The notes beneath the pieces are model-generated. The model did not search any database, was not told the DNA's origin, and saw only the letters and a program-made list of their open reading frames with translations. The position numbers and the translations under genes are program-made. A stretch of 43,886 nucleotides of DNA from an uncultured Verrucomicrobiota bacterium (GTDB taxonomy: Bacteria > Verrucomicrobiota > Kiritimatiellia > RFP12 > UBA3636), in NCBI GenBank assembly GCA_946624575.1, contig CAMOSH010000011.1:1-43886 (forward strand), given 5' to 3'. Shown one piece after another: positions 7,672 to 16,305 of the stretch. Numbering within the stretch: position 1 is the first letter of the stretch; the number at the start of each line of letters is the position of its first letter.

Positions 7672-7900
7672 TGGCGGATGATTTCATAGAGGAAAGTCGC
7701 CTCATCGGGATCGCGGGCCGTATCCGCAGTAAAGCACAGTGTGCCGTCCTCGACGCGGCAGGAGATGTCGGCGCGGCGGGAGCCGGAGGTGGAGAGGTCC
7801 CACACACGCCATTCGGCGGGATTGCCCACAGGGGAAAACGGGGCCTGTCCCCGTGGAACCCGGCCGAGAGGGCAACGAGAATAATTGCGAGAGGCGTCAT
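7668..7900 (-). pseudogene. Frameshifted remnant of a secreted hydrolase (signal peptide plus tail)
   Basis: ATG 7900 overlaps the stop of the upstream gene (TAATG) and has GGGAG six bases upstream. It opens a signal peptide (MTPLAIILVALSAG). In another frame the last 50 residues (WDLSTSGSRRADISCR to FLYEIIRQ) align with the tail domain of the hydrolase at 463-3567. The middle is gone. The junction holds GGGGACAGGCCCC and TGTGGGCAAT, both genome repeats. The stop still overlaps the next start as ATGA. The ancestral operon therefore had a full hydrolase here, reduced by deletion and frameshift. Sequencing error could account for the shift but not for the missing middle. Confidence 0.6.
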
Positions 7901-9924
7901 TAAAATCTCCCACGTCTTGTCGCGATACGGAAGCGGTAGCACATGTCATCGCCGAACCACTGCGGAAAGTTCGTTCCCCAGACGTTGTTGTAGAGGTTCA
8001 CGTGGAATGGCGAGCCTGGGCGTGGGAGCGGGTTTCGGTGCTTCCAGAGCAAGTCGCGGACACCCGGCGCGACGAGTGGCGCGTCCAGCGTTTCCACGCA
8101 CGCGCCGCCTTCCAGCCGGATCATGCCGTCAATGGCATGCAACGCGCGTCCGCCACCCTTGACGACATCCATCGGGTTTATCGGCTCTCCGAGTTTCGTG
8201 AAAGACAGCGCCCCCTGTCCTTTCGATGGCGCGAAGGAACACCATAGCGCATGGGGGGCGCGGGAGGGATCCTTGCCGATGACTCGCAGCGTGGCGCGGA
8301 TTTCCGGCGTCGCGTCCGGCAGCGCGAGTTCCAGTTCCCACGCCTTCGCGAAGACATTGGCGCGGCTAGAGCGTAGGATGAACAGGCGACCGTCGGTTTC
8401 GTGGAGTTCAAACGCCCTGATTGGGAATCCTTCGAAAAGGCGGTAGTCGCGGCGGGGCATCCCCGGCTTGCCGAAGTCGTTTAGCGTCCAATCGACACGG
8501 AGCCGCAGGTAATTGCGGTGGTAGGCCGCAAAGTCGGCTGGCCCAAATAGTTCGCCCCCGAAAAGCAGCGCGGTTCCGAAAAGGCGAGTGCCGTCAGCCG
8601 TGCGGACATTGCGGATGCAGCCAAGGCGCGGATCGATGTCGAATGCGAAATGTCTGGCGCGTATGCGGAGGGAGTCTCCGCTGAGTGCGGTTTCCCCGCC
8701 CGTGATGGCCGCGAGTCTGGCAGATCGGCGGACGCCGGAAAGCCGGAGCGTCAGCGCCGCGCGTTCGCGCGGCAGAAGCGTTCGCTCAGCGTCGGAGATA
8801 TACTCGCGCTGTTCGTCCCAGGATCGGACGCACATCGCGTAGCCGCCGTCGGATTCGTTCGCGCGGCGAGCGGCCGCCGCAGATTTCGGATGGTACGCTG
8901 CAAGCCGCCGCATTGCGGGGCCTGCCCAGTGGCGCCGGTCCTTGAGGAATTTCTTGACATCGGCACCGCACGTGTGTTCGGCAACGATTTCCAGTTCCCG
9001 CAGGAACCCCTCGCGGACGTCCGGCGCAAGCGTTTCGGCGAAACGGAGGCTTTCCCGGTAACGCATGGTCAGCAGCGGATCGGAGGCGAAGCCATGCACC
9101 CAGGTGCTGCCGATTTCCGAGGTGACGACTGGAAGCTCGTCGCGGATGCGGCCGAGCGAGTCGGCAATGTCGTCGAATGTGCCGCACACGATTTTCGCGT
9201 CCGGGTTGTCGCGGCGGACATTCTCCAGAATAGCCTCAACAGCCTCAGGAGAATGCGCTCCGGAATTGTCCCCCGCCACGCAGACGAGAAACGCCTCCTT
9301 CCCGCCGGGGAGAATCAGCAGCCTTCCGTAGCATGTTTGGTACACGACTATTATTTCGCGCCCCCGCGAATCACGCCAGCGGAACGCCTCCGGCAACGCG
9401 CATACGCCGCATCCGGGGTTGGTGCCGATGTGGAGCAGCGAAACGCCAGCCTCCGCGAGCGGCCCGACGATGCCCCGCGTGTGGCCTGGGACGTCCGTGA
9501 GCTTCGCGGCACGGGTGCGGCGGCCGAAGCGCCGGTCGAGAGCCAGAGAGCGTCCGAGTCCGGCGCGGAAGGCGGCGAGACCCGCGATTTCGCTCTCGGT
9601 CGTGTATGGCATCGCGTGCCAGACGACATCGCCCCTGTAGATTGCCCGTTCCAGAAATGCCGCATCCGCGGATGAACCATTTGAGAGCATGGAATCGACA
9701 AGCCACGACCCCACCGACCAGCGGAAGCGAAATCCGTCCGGCGACGGGTCTTTCGCCCGGAAATAGTCCGCCGTCGCGACGGCGGCGCGGACGTAGTTCC
9801 GGTAGCGTCGCCGGACTTCCTCCGCAAGGTTGGTGAATCCTATGTCAAGGTGTGTCTTGAAAAGGATAGTGATGCGCTTCATGCGCATGTTGGCCATGGG
9901 CGTGCAGAACCCGGCGGCGGTCAT
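7900..9924 (-). CDS. DUF5054 / GH38-like glycoside hydrolase
   Basis: This protein has 674 residues. The start at 9924 is chosen because its ATG overlaps the upstream stop (ATGA). Met15, just before KRITILFKTH, is an alternative. The N-terminal domain carries THLDIGFT (His25, Asp27), the metal-binding HxD of GH38/GH57-type seven-stranded barrels, then LTDVPGHTRGIV with the expected Asp and His. A helical middle and a long beta-rich C-terminal region (HFAFDIDPRLGCIRN onward) follow the alpha-mannosidase plan. DUF5054 proteins are of unproven specificity, so alpha-mannosidase activity is an inference. No signal peptide is evident. The enzyme may act inside the cell on sugars freed by the secreted partners. 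Confidence 0.75.
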   Translation of the reverse strand: MTAAGFCTPMANMRMKRITILFKTHLDIGFTNLAEEVRRRYRNYVRAAVATADYFRAKDPSPDGFRFRWSVGSWLVDSMLSNGSSADAAFLERAIYRGDVVWHAMPYTTESEIAGLAAFRAGLGRSLALDRRFGRRTRAAKLTDVPGHTRGIVGPLAEAGVSLLHIGTNPGCGVCALPEAFRWRDSRGREIIVVYQTCYGRLLILPGGKEAFLVCVAGDNSGAHSPEAVEAILENVRRDNPDAKIVCGTFDDIADSLGRIRDELPVVTSEIGSTWVHGFASDPLLTMRYRESLRFAETLAPDVREGFLRELEIVAEHTCGADVKKFLKDRRHWAGPAMRRLAAYHPKSAAAARRANESDGGYAMCVRSWDEQREYISDAERTLLPRERAALTLRLSGVRRSARLAAITGGETALSGDSLRIRARHFAFDIDPRLGCIRNVRTADGTRLFGTALLFGGELFGPADFAAYHRNYLRLRVDWTLNDFGKPGMPRRDYRLFEGFPIRAFELHETDGRLFILRSSRANVFAKAWELELALPDATPEIRATLRVIGKDPSRAPHALWCSFAPSKGQGALSFTKLGEPINPMDVVKGGGRALHAIDGMIRLEGGACVETLDAPLVAPGVRDLLWKHRNPLPRPGSPFHVNLYNNVWGTNFPQWFGDDMCYRFRIATRRGRF

Positions 9925-11333
9925 TTCATCGTCCAGTCGCAGAAGAGTGCCCTGCCTTCGCATCCGAAGCAGTCGCGTGGAATCGCAATAAAACGGATCA
10001 ACTGCCCAACCGGAAGCTCGGATGGGAGGAATAGGCATGTCCCCGGAAGGTTGGCATGGTTTTCGGGGAAAGCGAATCCAGGCGACATGATACGCCGCAC
10101 AACCATCCCTCCATCGTCAGATTGCGCCCTGATCTCATAGTCGAATACCCTGTGCCCTCCGACATTCTCAGCGCACGGGAAAGTGACGGCGATGCACGGT
10201 TCGCCACGATGGCCAGCGCCTTCGAGGGGATGTCCCATCGGGCAAAATTCCACCGACAGGATCGCATCCGCAGGGAACTGGGGCGGAGTCCCCTCCGCAG
10301 CACGGCGCGAAAAATCGAGAGGACCGCCCTCCCGCGCCGGAATTGGGATCACCCATGCGGGGCCGATTGGCTCGTCGAACGTCACCGACAGTCGGTGGAC
10401 AACGATGTGGTCGGCGAAAACTTCGACGTATTCGAAACATCCTCCTGCGTCGCGACCGTTTGCCTTGTTGGAAAGCGGCGCCATCGTCTTCTCCTTCCAA
10501 CTCCTGTGCCAAGGTGCTGAGGCATTGTCGTATTGAAGGATTGGCAGACCGTGATCTTGTGTGCAACCCGCGCCGATGGACGTGAACGATCCCTGCCAGA
10601 CGGTGCGTTCATCGGAAATCGCGCAGTGGGAGTGCCCGCTGACGGCGACGGCATTCGGAAAAGGCGTCAGAGCGCGTTTCGCCTCGCCAAAATCGTCGCC
10701 GTTGGAATATGTCCCGTGGCAGGTCTCCTTTGGATGCGGGTGCTGGACGTAGAAGAACGGCTTGCCGGGATCGAGCGCAGTGGCGGCTTCCGCGACGAAC
10801 GTCTCCACGGTCGAACCGACAGTTCGCCACTGCACTCCAAGGAAGGTAAAACCTTTGATTTCGTGTCGCCAGACCGGTTCCCACTTTTGCCCGAAAAGAC
10901 GCCACCATGTCTTTTCCGGGTTGTTGCCGTGGTAAAAACGTTCCTTGCGCAATTTCTCTTCCGAGAAGCCGTCCCATCGGCCTGGCCATGCGTCAATGTC
11001 GTGGTTGCCTGTGACAAGCAGCAGTTCAACCTTTCCGCCGTCCGGTCCGCGTCCGTCAGGAAAAACCCTGTTCCAAACATCCGCAAACTCTTCCATTTCC
11101 GAAATCAGTCCGGAATGGGCGATGTCGCCGGGACACAGCACGGCATCAACGTTTCGCGCCGCCAGCCGACGAAGCGCGTTTTCAAGGAACATCGGCGCCT
11201 CCGCCTTGGCGCCGATGTGCGGGTCGCTCACCACGCCGAACGTGAGAAGAGGGTTGTCGGCGTCGGCCATGGCAACGGCTGCAGAGACGGAAACGAGGGC
11301 CACGGCGGCGGCGATGATCGTGATGGATCTCAT
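9921..11333 (-). CDS. Secreted calcineurin-like metallophosphoesterase
   Basis: A 470-residue protein with a signal peptide (residues 1-24, AAVAMA-DA). All phosphoesterase motifs are present: SDPHIG (Asp37, His39), PGDIAHSG (Asp70), TGNHD (Asn110, His111), QHPHP and SGHSHC. This gives a complete two-metal site. The last 130 residues are an unassigned beta-rich domain with CFGCEG. The start lies nine bases after the stop of the surface-protein gene, so the two are in one operon. In this setting a role in removing phosphate, or another ester, from a glycan before the exo-hydrolases act is plausible but unproven. A nucleotidase or phosphodiesterase is possible too. Confidence 0.85.
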   Translation of the reverse strand: MRSITIIAAAVALVSVSAAVAMADADNPLLTFGVVSDPHIGAKAEAPMFLENALRRLAARNVDAVLCPGDIAHSGLISEMEEFADVWNRVFPDGRGPDGGKVELLLVTGNHDIDAWPGRWDGFSEEKLRKERFYHGNNPEKTWWRLFGQKWEPVWRHEIKGFTFLGVQWRTVGSTVETFVAEAATALDPGKPFFYVQHPHPKETCHGTYSNGDDFGEAKRALTPFPNAVAVSGHSHCAISDERTVWQGSFTSIGAGCTQDHGLPILQYDNASAPWHRSWKEKTMAPLSNKANGRDAGGCFEYVEVFADHIVVHRLSVTFDEPIGPAWVIPIPAREGGPLDFSRRAAEGTPPQFPADAILSVEFCPMGHPLEGAGHRGEPCIAVTFPCAENVGGHRVFDYEIRAQSDDGGMVVRRIMSPGFAFPENHANLPGTCLFLPSELPVGQLIRFIAIPRDCFGCEGRALFCDWTMK

Positions 11334-11342
11334 TGCAAATGA

Positions 11343-13706
11343 CTACCTCAAAGACAGCACAGTAGGGCCGCGCTTGCGGGTCACGCGAAGGACGGAGTTC
11401 GCGTCGAAGCGGAGCGAATACTCCCCCTCGTCGGCTGTGACGCCGTTCACGACGACGGACCAGCCCTCGATATTCGTGGCGTTGGAGAGGCCCGTGAACG
11501 TGACCGGCATCGCCGCGTCGTCGAGCTGAGGTTTGCGCTGGGCGCTCGTGAGGTAAAGCGTCCCGGACGCGGCGGGGTTGAAGTTCGCGATGGTTCCGGC
11601 GTTCCCAGCCGCCGTGAGGTCGATGGCGAGTCCGGAGATGGAGTTCGCGCCCGACGCCGGGAGTTCCAGCGTCGCGCCGTTTGCGACCTCCACCACCGCT
11701 CCCGTCGGGCAGAGCCAGCGGTCGCAGTTCGTCGTGAAGCCGATCGGGTGGCCGTTGTTGCAGTAGGCTCTCGCCGCGTATGGAAGGATCGAGGTCGCCG
11801 CCTCGCCAGAGCGGGCATCGACCTCGATCCACGTCGAGCCGTCGCGGCTTGCCTCGACCATCCAGTTGATCGGCATGGTGTTGTCGTTGTTCTCGTAGGA
11901 GGCGAAGTTGTAGGAGGCGACCGGGGCCACACCGTCGGCAAGGCGCATCGTATATGTGATCCAGCTGGACGCATTGGCGGGGTCGGGAGTCGTCGGGAAG
12001 GACCAGCCGCTCAGGCGGGTCGCCAGGTCATCGTCGAACATCTTCTCCTCGTGGGTGCTGTCGGCGTTGTAGGTGCCGGCGGAGTGCGAGAAGGTGAACG
12101 AACCGGGGGGAAGCGCCCCGGAGTAGTTGCGCCCCATGCTGGAGAGGCCAAGGTTGAGACGCCGGCCCTGCGCGTCGTAGAGGGCGAGTTCCGCAAGGGC
12201 GCGAGTGCCGCCGGAGCCGGTTGTGCCGAAGGCCTTCACGGTGAAGCGGAAGAAGGAGGCGTCCACCTCACCGACGGGGGCGTTGTGGCCCTCGTAGACG
12301 AGCGGGATGGGCGTGCCGCCGTTGCACCAGCCGGGAAGAGAGGTCGGGGCGATGGCGGCGACGGCCGATGCGTTGCGGCTGTCGAGGGTGAGCCATGTGG
12401 CGCCGTCGTCGCTGCCCCACAGCTCCCAGGACTTCACATTGTCCGTGCTTCCAAAGCCGATGTTGTAGCCGGCCGGGGCAACATCCGCGTCATCCGCAAG
12501 GCGCATGGTGAAATAGGCCCTGGAGTTGAGACTGCTGTCGGACCACCCCTCGCGTTCCGTCCCTATGTTGTCGTCGAACAGCTGGTTGAGCGATCCGTAC
12601 GGGTCAAACCTCCCCGCATAGTCGCACGTTCCGGGAACCAGGTCCACGCCATGCGTGTAGGAAAGCCCCTTGTTGATGCGGTTGCCGTCGGCATCGTACA
12701 GTGCGATCTCGGAGATTCGAAGGCGCTGGTTCGATGTGTCGCGCTCTTTCACGACGAAGCGGTAGTAGGTGAACTTCGGGGTGAGGTGGAGGGGACGGAA
12801 GGCGAGCGACCCGCCGGATGCCTTGACCGCGCCGGCGAAATCGCTGGTCACGCCGCTTACGGTGAGCGTCCCGTTGCCGGTCTTCTCGAACGAACCGGCA
12901 CCGACGAGTCCGCCGCCGATGCTGCGGGCCGATTCGCCTGCGCCGACGTCGACGCCGAGCGTGGCTCCGGAGGCAATGGACACATGGCCACCGTACGAGT
13001 GGACGCTTTTCACCATCGCCGACGCGGCAACGGCCAGCGTCCCGCCCCGCTCGACAAAGATGTGGGAACTCTCGTCGTTGACGGCGATCCCATCGCCGCC
13101 GTTGCACCAGCCCGCACCGGAAGGCGCGATGGCGGACACATCAGCGGAACTCTTCTCGTCAAGCGTGATCCAGATCGCGTGGTCGTAACTCGCCTCAAGC
13201 GCCCAGGAGCGGACGTTGTTCGCGTCGGAGAATGCCACGTTATAGGATGCGACGGGATTCGCGCCGTCTGCGAGGCGCATGGTCAAATAGAGCCATGCCC
13301 AGGATGCGCTGCTTGGCTGCACCCAGGCGTTGAAATAGGTCGAAACGTCAGCGTCGAATGCTCTGCCATCGTATTGCGTGTGCTGTCCGTAAACGGCGAA
13401 GGTCTCGGCAAGAAGGTTCGTCGTGGCCTTGTCTTCCGCCGCAGCAAGCGTCAGCCCAGTGTTCAGGCGGTTGCCGTCGGCGTCGTAGAGTGCGATTTCG
13501 GCGATGTGCAACCGTTCGTCGTTGCCCGAAACGGCCGCATCCCTGTCCTTCACGATGAACCGGTAGTAGGTGTAGGCGTGGGGGATGGCGAGCGTCTCGC
13601 CGTCCGCGACGATGCGGCGGGCGACGTCGGCCCGGGTGGCGGGAACGAGGAGGGCGGACGCGGCCGCCGCGAAAACCATTGAGCGCAAGAGTCGTGTGTA
13701 GTCCAT
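11343..13706 (-). CDS. Secreted protein with three discoidin-like (F5/8 C type) modules
   Basis: A 787-residue protein. The start at 13706 has AAAGGA eight bases upstream. Residues 1-27 form a signal peptide. Three modules of about 130-170 residues begin near residues 43, 310 and 480, each reading (Y/F)RF.VK...R..I(S/A)E.ALYDA.G.R.N.GL and ending in W/AYCN.G.PI. This resembles galactose-binding/discoidin folds of sugar-binding proteins. A glycine-rich, beta-strand-repeat stretch (GGGLVGAGSFEKTGNGTLTV) separates modules 1 and 2. The C-terminus (SVLRVTRKRGPTVLSLR) lacks a beta-barrel or LPXTG. It leads the operon and probably tethers glycan at the cell surface, the job SusD does in Bacteroidetes. 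That role is an inference. Confidence 0.75.
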   Translation of the reverse strand: MDYTRLLRSMVFAAAASALLVPATRADVARRIVADGETLAIPHAYTYYRFIVKDRDAAVSGNDERLHIAEIALYDADGNRLNTGLTLAAAEDKATTNLLAETFAVYGQHTQYDGRAFDADVSTYFNAWVQPSSASWAWLYLTMRLADGANPVASYNVAFSDANNVRSWALEASYDHAIWITLDEKSSADVSAIAPSGAGWCNGGDGIAVNDESSHIFVERGGTLAVAASAMVKSVHSYGGHVSIASGATLGVDVGAGESARSIGGGLVGAGSFEKTGNGTLTVSGVTSDFAGAVKASGGSLAFRPLHLTPKFTYYRFVVKERDTSNQRLRISEIALYDADGNRINKGLSYTHGVDLVPGTCDYAGRFDPYGSLNQLFDDNIGTEREGWSDSSLNSRAYFTMRLADDADVAPAGYNIGFGSTDNVKSWELWGSDDGATWLTLDSRNASAVAAIAPTSLPGWCNGGTPIPLVYEGHNAPVGEVDASFFRFTVKAFGTTGSGGTRALAELALYDAQGRRLNLGLSSMGRNYSGALPPGSFTFSHSAGTYNADSTHEEKMFDDDLATRLSGWSFPTTPDPANASSWITYTMRLADGVAPVASYNFASYENNDNTMPINWMVEASRDGSTWIEVDARSGEAATSILPYAARAYCNNGHPIGFTTNCDRWLCPTGAVVEVANGATLELPASGANSISGLAIDLTAAGNAGTIANFNPAASGTLYLTSAQRKPQLDDAAMPVTFTGLSNATNIEGWSVVVNGVTADEGEYSLRFDANSVLRVTRKRGPTVLSLR

Positions 13707-13741
13707 GTTTGATGTCCTTTTGTTTTGCCAAGGCAACGGCT

Positions 13742-13760
13742 GTCCGGCACCCTGCCGGAC
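13742..13760 (-). promoter_or_regulatory. Leader hairpin of the operon mRNA
   Basis: GTCCGGCA, loop CCC, TGCCGGAC is a perfect eight-pair stem about 35 bases upstream of the start codon at 13706. It could protect the mRNA end or tune initiation. No T-run follows, so it is not a terminator. Confidence 0.35.
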
Positions 13761-13812
13761 GCGTTCCGCATCCATCGGCGCGGATGATTCTCCCAAACCC
13801 CGCCCCGCAATT

Positions 13813-13847
13813 CAATTGCGAAGTTGGGACTTTCGATTTCGGGACAT
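13813..13847 (-). promoter_or_regulatory. 35-bp conserved box B (candidate operator)
   Basis: It carries the same pattern as box A: CAATTGCGAA, GGGACTT and GACAT at identical spacing, 27 of 35 positions equal. On the gene strand GTCCC words stand 15 bases apart. Downstream TTGAAT and GAGAAT, 17 bases apart, occupy the places that TTGCCT and TAGACT take at box A, a poor promoter that would need activation. It heads the glycan operon. Confidence 0.55.
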
Positions 13848-13904
13848 TTCGGATCGCAAGGAGGGCGACGCGCCCCGTGCCCCGCAAAGCGGGGTTGCGG
13901 GAAT

Positions 13905-13931
13905 CGGGAGGGTGCGGTAGCATCCCTCCCG
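13905..13931 (+). promoter_or_regulatory. Hairpin covering the ribosome site of the HipA-like gene
   Basis: CGGGAGGG, an 11-base loop and CCCTCCCG form a perfect eight-pair stem. The left arm contains the only GGAGG-like sequence before the HipA-like gene. Its start is either GTG 13931, at the stem end, or ATG 13949. The fold could hide the ribosome site. A second stem, CCCCGC/GCGGGG, lies at 13880-13894. Confidence 0.4.
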
Positions 13932-13948
13932 TGTTCACGCTTCGCCAC

Positions 13949-15067
13949 ATGGACGCGGACCTGCTCCGCTTTGACTGGCTTCCGGACCGCGGGGGCCGGC
14001 AGGAAGTGCGCATCGACCGCGTGTTTCCGGCGGCCGCGCGCTTTCTTCCGCTTGACCTGCGCCCCTCCCCGACGGACGAAGCCCTCGGACGCTGGCTGCG
14101 CGGCCGGACGATTCCCGCCAACCGGGCATACGTGCGCAACTTCCTCGCGCGGCAGGGCCTGGACGAGCGCGACACGCGCGGCATCCTCGAAATCTGCCGC
14201 GGGCTTTCCCTGCAGGACGTCCACTGGATCGCCGAAGACGGATTCCGGAAGCGGTGGGAGGAGGTCAACCTCTACCGGAACCGCTTTTCGGGCGTCCTTG
14301 CCCGCCTCGCGTTCACGGGATACGGCTCCTACGTCCGCACGACCTTCCGGACATCCCCGGAATTTACGACGAACGGCGCGCTTCCCAAGTGCTGGCGGCG
14401 CGCCGGAGGCGGGGTCTTCCTCTTCAAGGGCGGCAGCGAGGGCGCGGCCAACGCGGGGCGCGAACCGCAGAGCGAGTTTCACGCCGCCCAGGTCGCCGAG
14501 GCGCTCGGCGTCCCGCACGTCGCCTACGGGCTCTCCCGTTTTCGCGGGCGCCTCTGCTCGACATGCCCCCTCTTCACCTCCGAAAAGGTCTCGTTCGTCC
14601 CCCTGTCGCGCCTCACGCGGGCGAAAACGCTTGACGAAGCCGAGGAATTCCTCCGCTCCTTTGCGCCGGAGTTCCTGCCGGCGCTGCGGGAGACCGTCGT
14701 CTTCGACGCCGTCGTCCGCAACGAGGACCGGCACCTCGGCAACCTCGGCGTCCTCGTGCGAAACGAGACGAACGAGCCGTTCGCCCTCGCGCCGGCGTTC
14801 GACCACGGCCTGTCGCTTTTCCCGTTCGCGATGGACGAGGACCTTGCGAACCTCGACCGCTACGCCGCCGCGCGCAGGCCCGTGCTCTGCCCGGATTTCG
14901 ACGCGGCGGCGGCGGCGCGCCTGACGCGGGCCTTGCGCGCGCGCCTCCGCCGCGTCGCGGCGTCCTTCCGCTTCACGCGCCATCCGCGCCACGACCTCCC
15001 GGCGGCGCGGCTGCGCGTCCTCGAATCGTTCGTCCGCGCGAAGGCGGCGGAACTCTCGCGCATGTAG
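13949..15067 (+). CDS. HipA-like Ser/Thr kinase domain protein
   Basis: A 372-residue protein from ATG 13949; GTG 13931 would add six residues. The HipA-type kinase signature is clear: VVRNEDRHLGNLGVL (catalytic Asp260, metal-binding Asn265) and PAFDHGLSLF (Asp285, in the DFG-like position). FLFKGG near residue 155 fits the nucleotide-binding strand with its lysine. E. coli HipA is about 440 residues; the N-terminal HipA domain is missing or divergent here, and no HipB-like partner is present. It is 12 bases upstream of a sugar-sensing regulator on the same strand, so the pair is probably co-transcribed. A toxin role is uncertain. A stand-alone regulatory kinase is equally possible. Confidence 0.75.
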   Translation: MDADLLRFDWLPDRGGRQEVRIDRVFPAAARFLPLDLRPSPTDEALGRWLRGRTIPANRAYVRNFLARQGLDERDTRGILEICRGLSLQDVHWIAEDGFRKRWEEVNLYRNRFSGVLARLAFTGYGSYVRTTFRTSPEFTTNGALPKCWRRAGGGVFLFKGGSEGAANAGREPQSEFHAAQVAEALGVPHVAYGLSRFRGRLCSTCPLFTSEKVSFVPLSRLTRAKTLDEAEEFLRSFAPEFLPALRETVVFDAVVRNEDRHLGNLGVLVRNETNEPFALAPAFDHGLSLFPFAMDEDLANLDRYAAARRPVLCPDFDAAAAARLTRALRARLRRVAASFRFTRHPRHDLPAARLRVLESFVRAKAAELSRM

Positions 15068-15079
15068 CCGCATCCCGCC

Positions 15080-16273
15080 ATGAAGAAGCCGCCGAAACCG
15101 AAACCCCTTGTCGTCGCCGTGATTTCCACGGACTATGCGGCGGCGCGGACCGAACTGCGCGGCGTCACGGACACGGCGCGCCGCCTGGGCTGGTCGCTTG
15201 AAACGATCGACATCTACTTCCTGGGCCGCGACTACGCGAAATACGGCAGCCTGCTGGCCCGGGCGGACGGCGTCATCGCCCGCCACGTCGATTCGCTGGT
15301 GGACGCGGCGCTTGGCGCGCTCGGCGTCCCGCTCGTCGCGCTCGACGCTTCGTGGAAGCCCGGAATGGGCAGCCGCCCCTGGGCGTCCGTCGCCTGCGAC
15401 AACCGCGCCGTGGCCGAAACGGCGGCCGAAGAACTGCTTGCGACTGGGCGCCGCCACTTCGCCGTGGTGCCGGTCCTGAAGCCGCAGAACTGGACGAAGC
15501 CGCGCGAGCGGGCCTTCCTCGCCCGCATCCGCGCGGCGGGCTGCGAGGCGCGGCGCTACGGCCCCAGGACCGACTGGGACTGGGGCGCCGAACGGGCGGA
15601 GCTGGCGCGCTGGCTTTCGCGGCTTCCCCGCCCCTTCGGCGTCTTCGCTCCCAACGACCGGCTAGCGAAATTCACGCTGGAGGCCTGCCAGACGGCCGGG
15701 CTCGAAGTCCCGCGCGACGCCGCCATCGTCGGCGCGGACAACGACGAAACGCATTGCCTTTCGGTTCGCCCGAACCTCTCCAGCGTCCGCATCGACTTCG
15801 AGGGCGCCGGCCGCCTCGCCGCCGAAACGCTCCGGCGGCTGATGGAGGAAGGGGCGGCGAAACGGCCCCGGCGCCCCCTGGTGGAGTCCTACGGCGTCCT
15901 CGGCGTCGCGCGGCGCGCCAGTTCGCGCGTCGGGCCGGCGCCGGCCGTCAATCCGCGCCTCCGGGACGGCCTCGACTACATCGCGCACCGGTTCGGCGAC
16001 CCGTATCTGGGCATCCGCGACGTGGCGAGGGCGATGGACGTCTGCCCCCGCCAGGCGGAGCGCGTCTTCGCCACGACGGGCAAGTCGATCCGCCGCCATG
16101 TCGAAGAGGCCCGACTCGGCCGCGTCAAGGAGCTTCTCGCGACGTCGGACGCCTCCATCGGCGACATCGCCAGGGAATGCGGCTTCTCGTCGCAAACCTA
16201 CTTCTGCGACTTCTGCCGCCGCCTCCTCGGCTGCTCCCCGGGCGCGTGGCGGCGCCTTTCCCTTCATCCGTAG
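15080..16273 (+). CDS. XylR-type regulator: LacI-like sensor plus AraC-type DNA-binding domain
   Basis: A 397-residue protein. Residues 10-275 follow the periplasmic-binding/LacI sensor fold (VVAVISTDYAAART at the start, then FGVFAPNDRLAKFTLEAC and AIVGADNDE...PNLSSVRIDFEGAG). Residues 295-390 form two helix-turn-helix units of the AraC family (IRDVARAMDVCPRQAERVF and IGDIARECGFSSQTYFCDF). This is the layout of E. coli XylR, which binds a sugar inside the cell and activates from direct-repeat sites. The inducer is unknown. Box B lies 1.2 kb upstream, ahead of the divergent glycan operon, so I infer that this regulator controls the operon and perhaps the hydrolase behind box A. Confidence 0.9.
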   Translation: MKKPPKPKPLVVAVISTDYAAARTELRGVTDTARRLGWSLETIDIYFLGRDYAKYGSLLARADGVIARHVDSLVDAALGALGVPLVALDASWKPGMGSRPWASVACDNRAVAETAAEELLATGRRHFAVVPVLKPQNWTKPRERAFLARIRAAGCEARRYGPRTDWDWGAERAELARWLSRLPRPFGVFAPNDRLAKFTLEACQTAGLEVPRDAAIVGADNDETHCLSVRPNLSSVRIDFEGAGRLAAETLRRLMEEGAAKRPRRPLVESYGVLGVARRASSRVGPAPAVNPRLRDGLDYIAHRFGDPYLGIRDVARAMDVCPRQAERVFATTGKSIRRHVEEARLGRVKELLATSDASIGDIARECGFSSQTYFCDFCRRLLGCSPGAWRRLSLHP

Positions 16274-16305
16274 CGTTCGCCAGCGGGCGGGCCGCGGCCT
16301 GGTCG

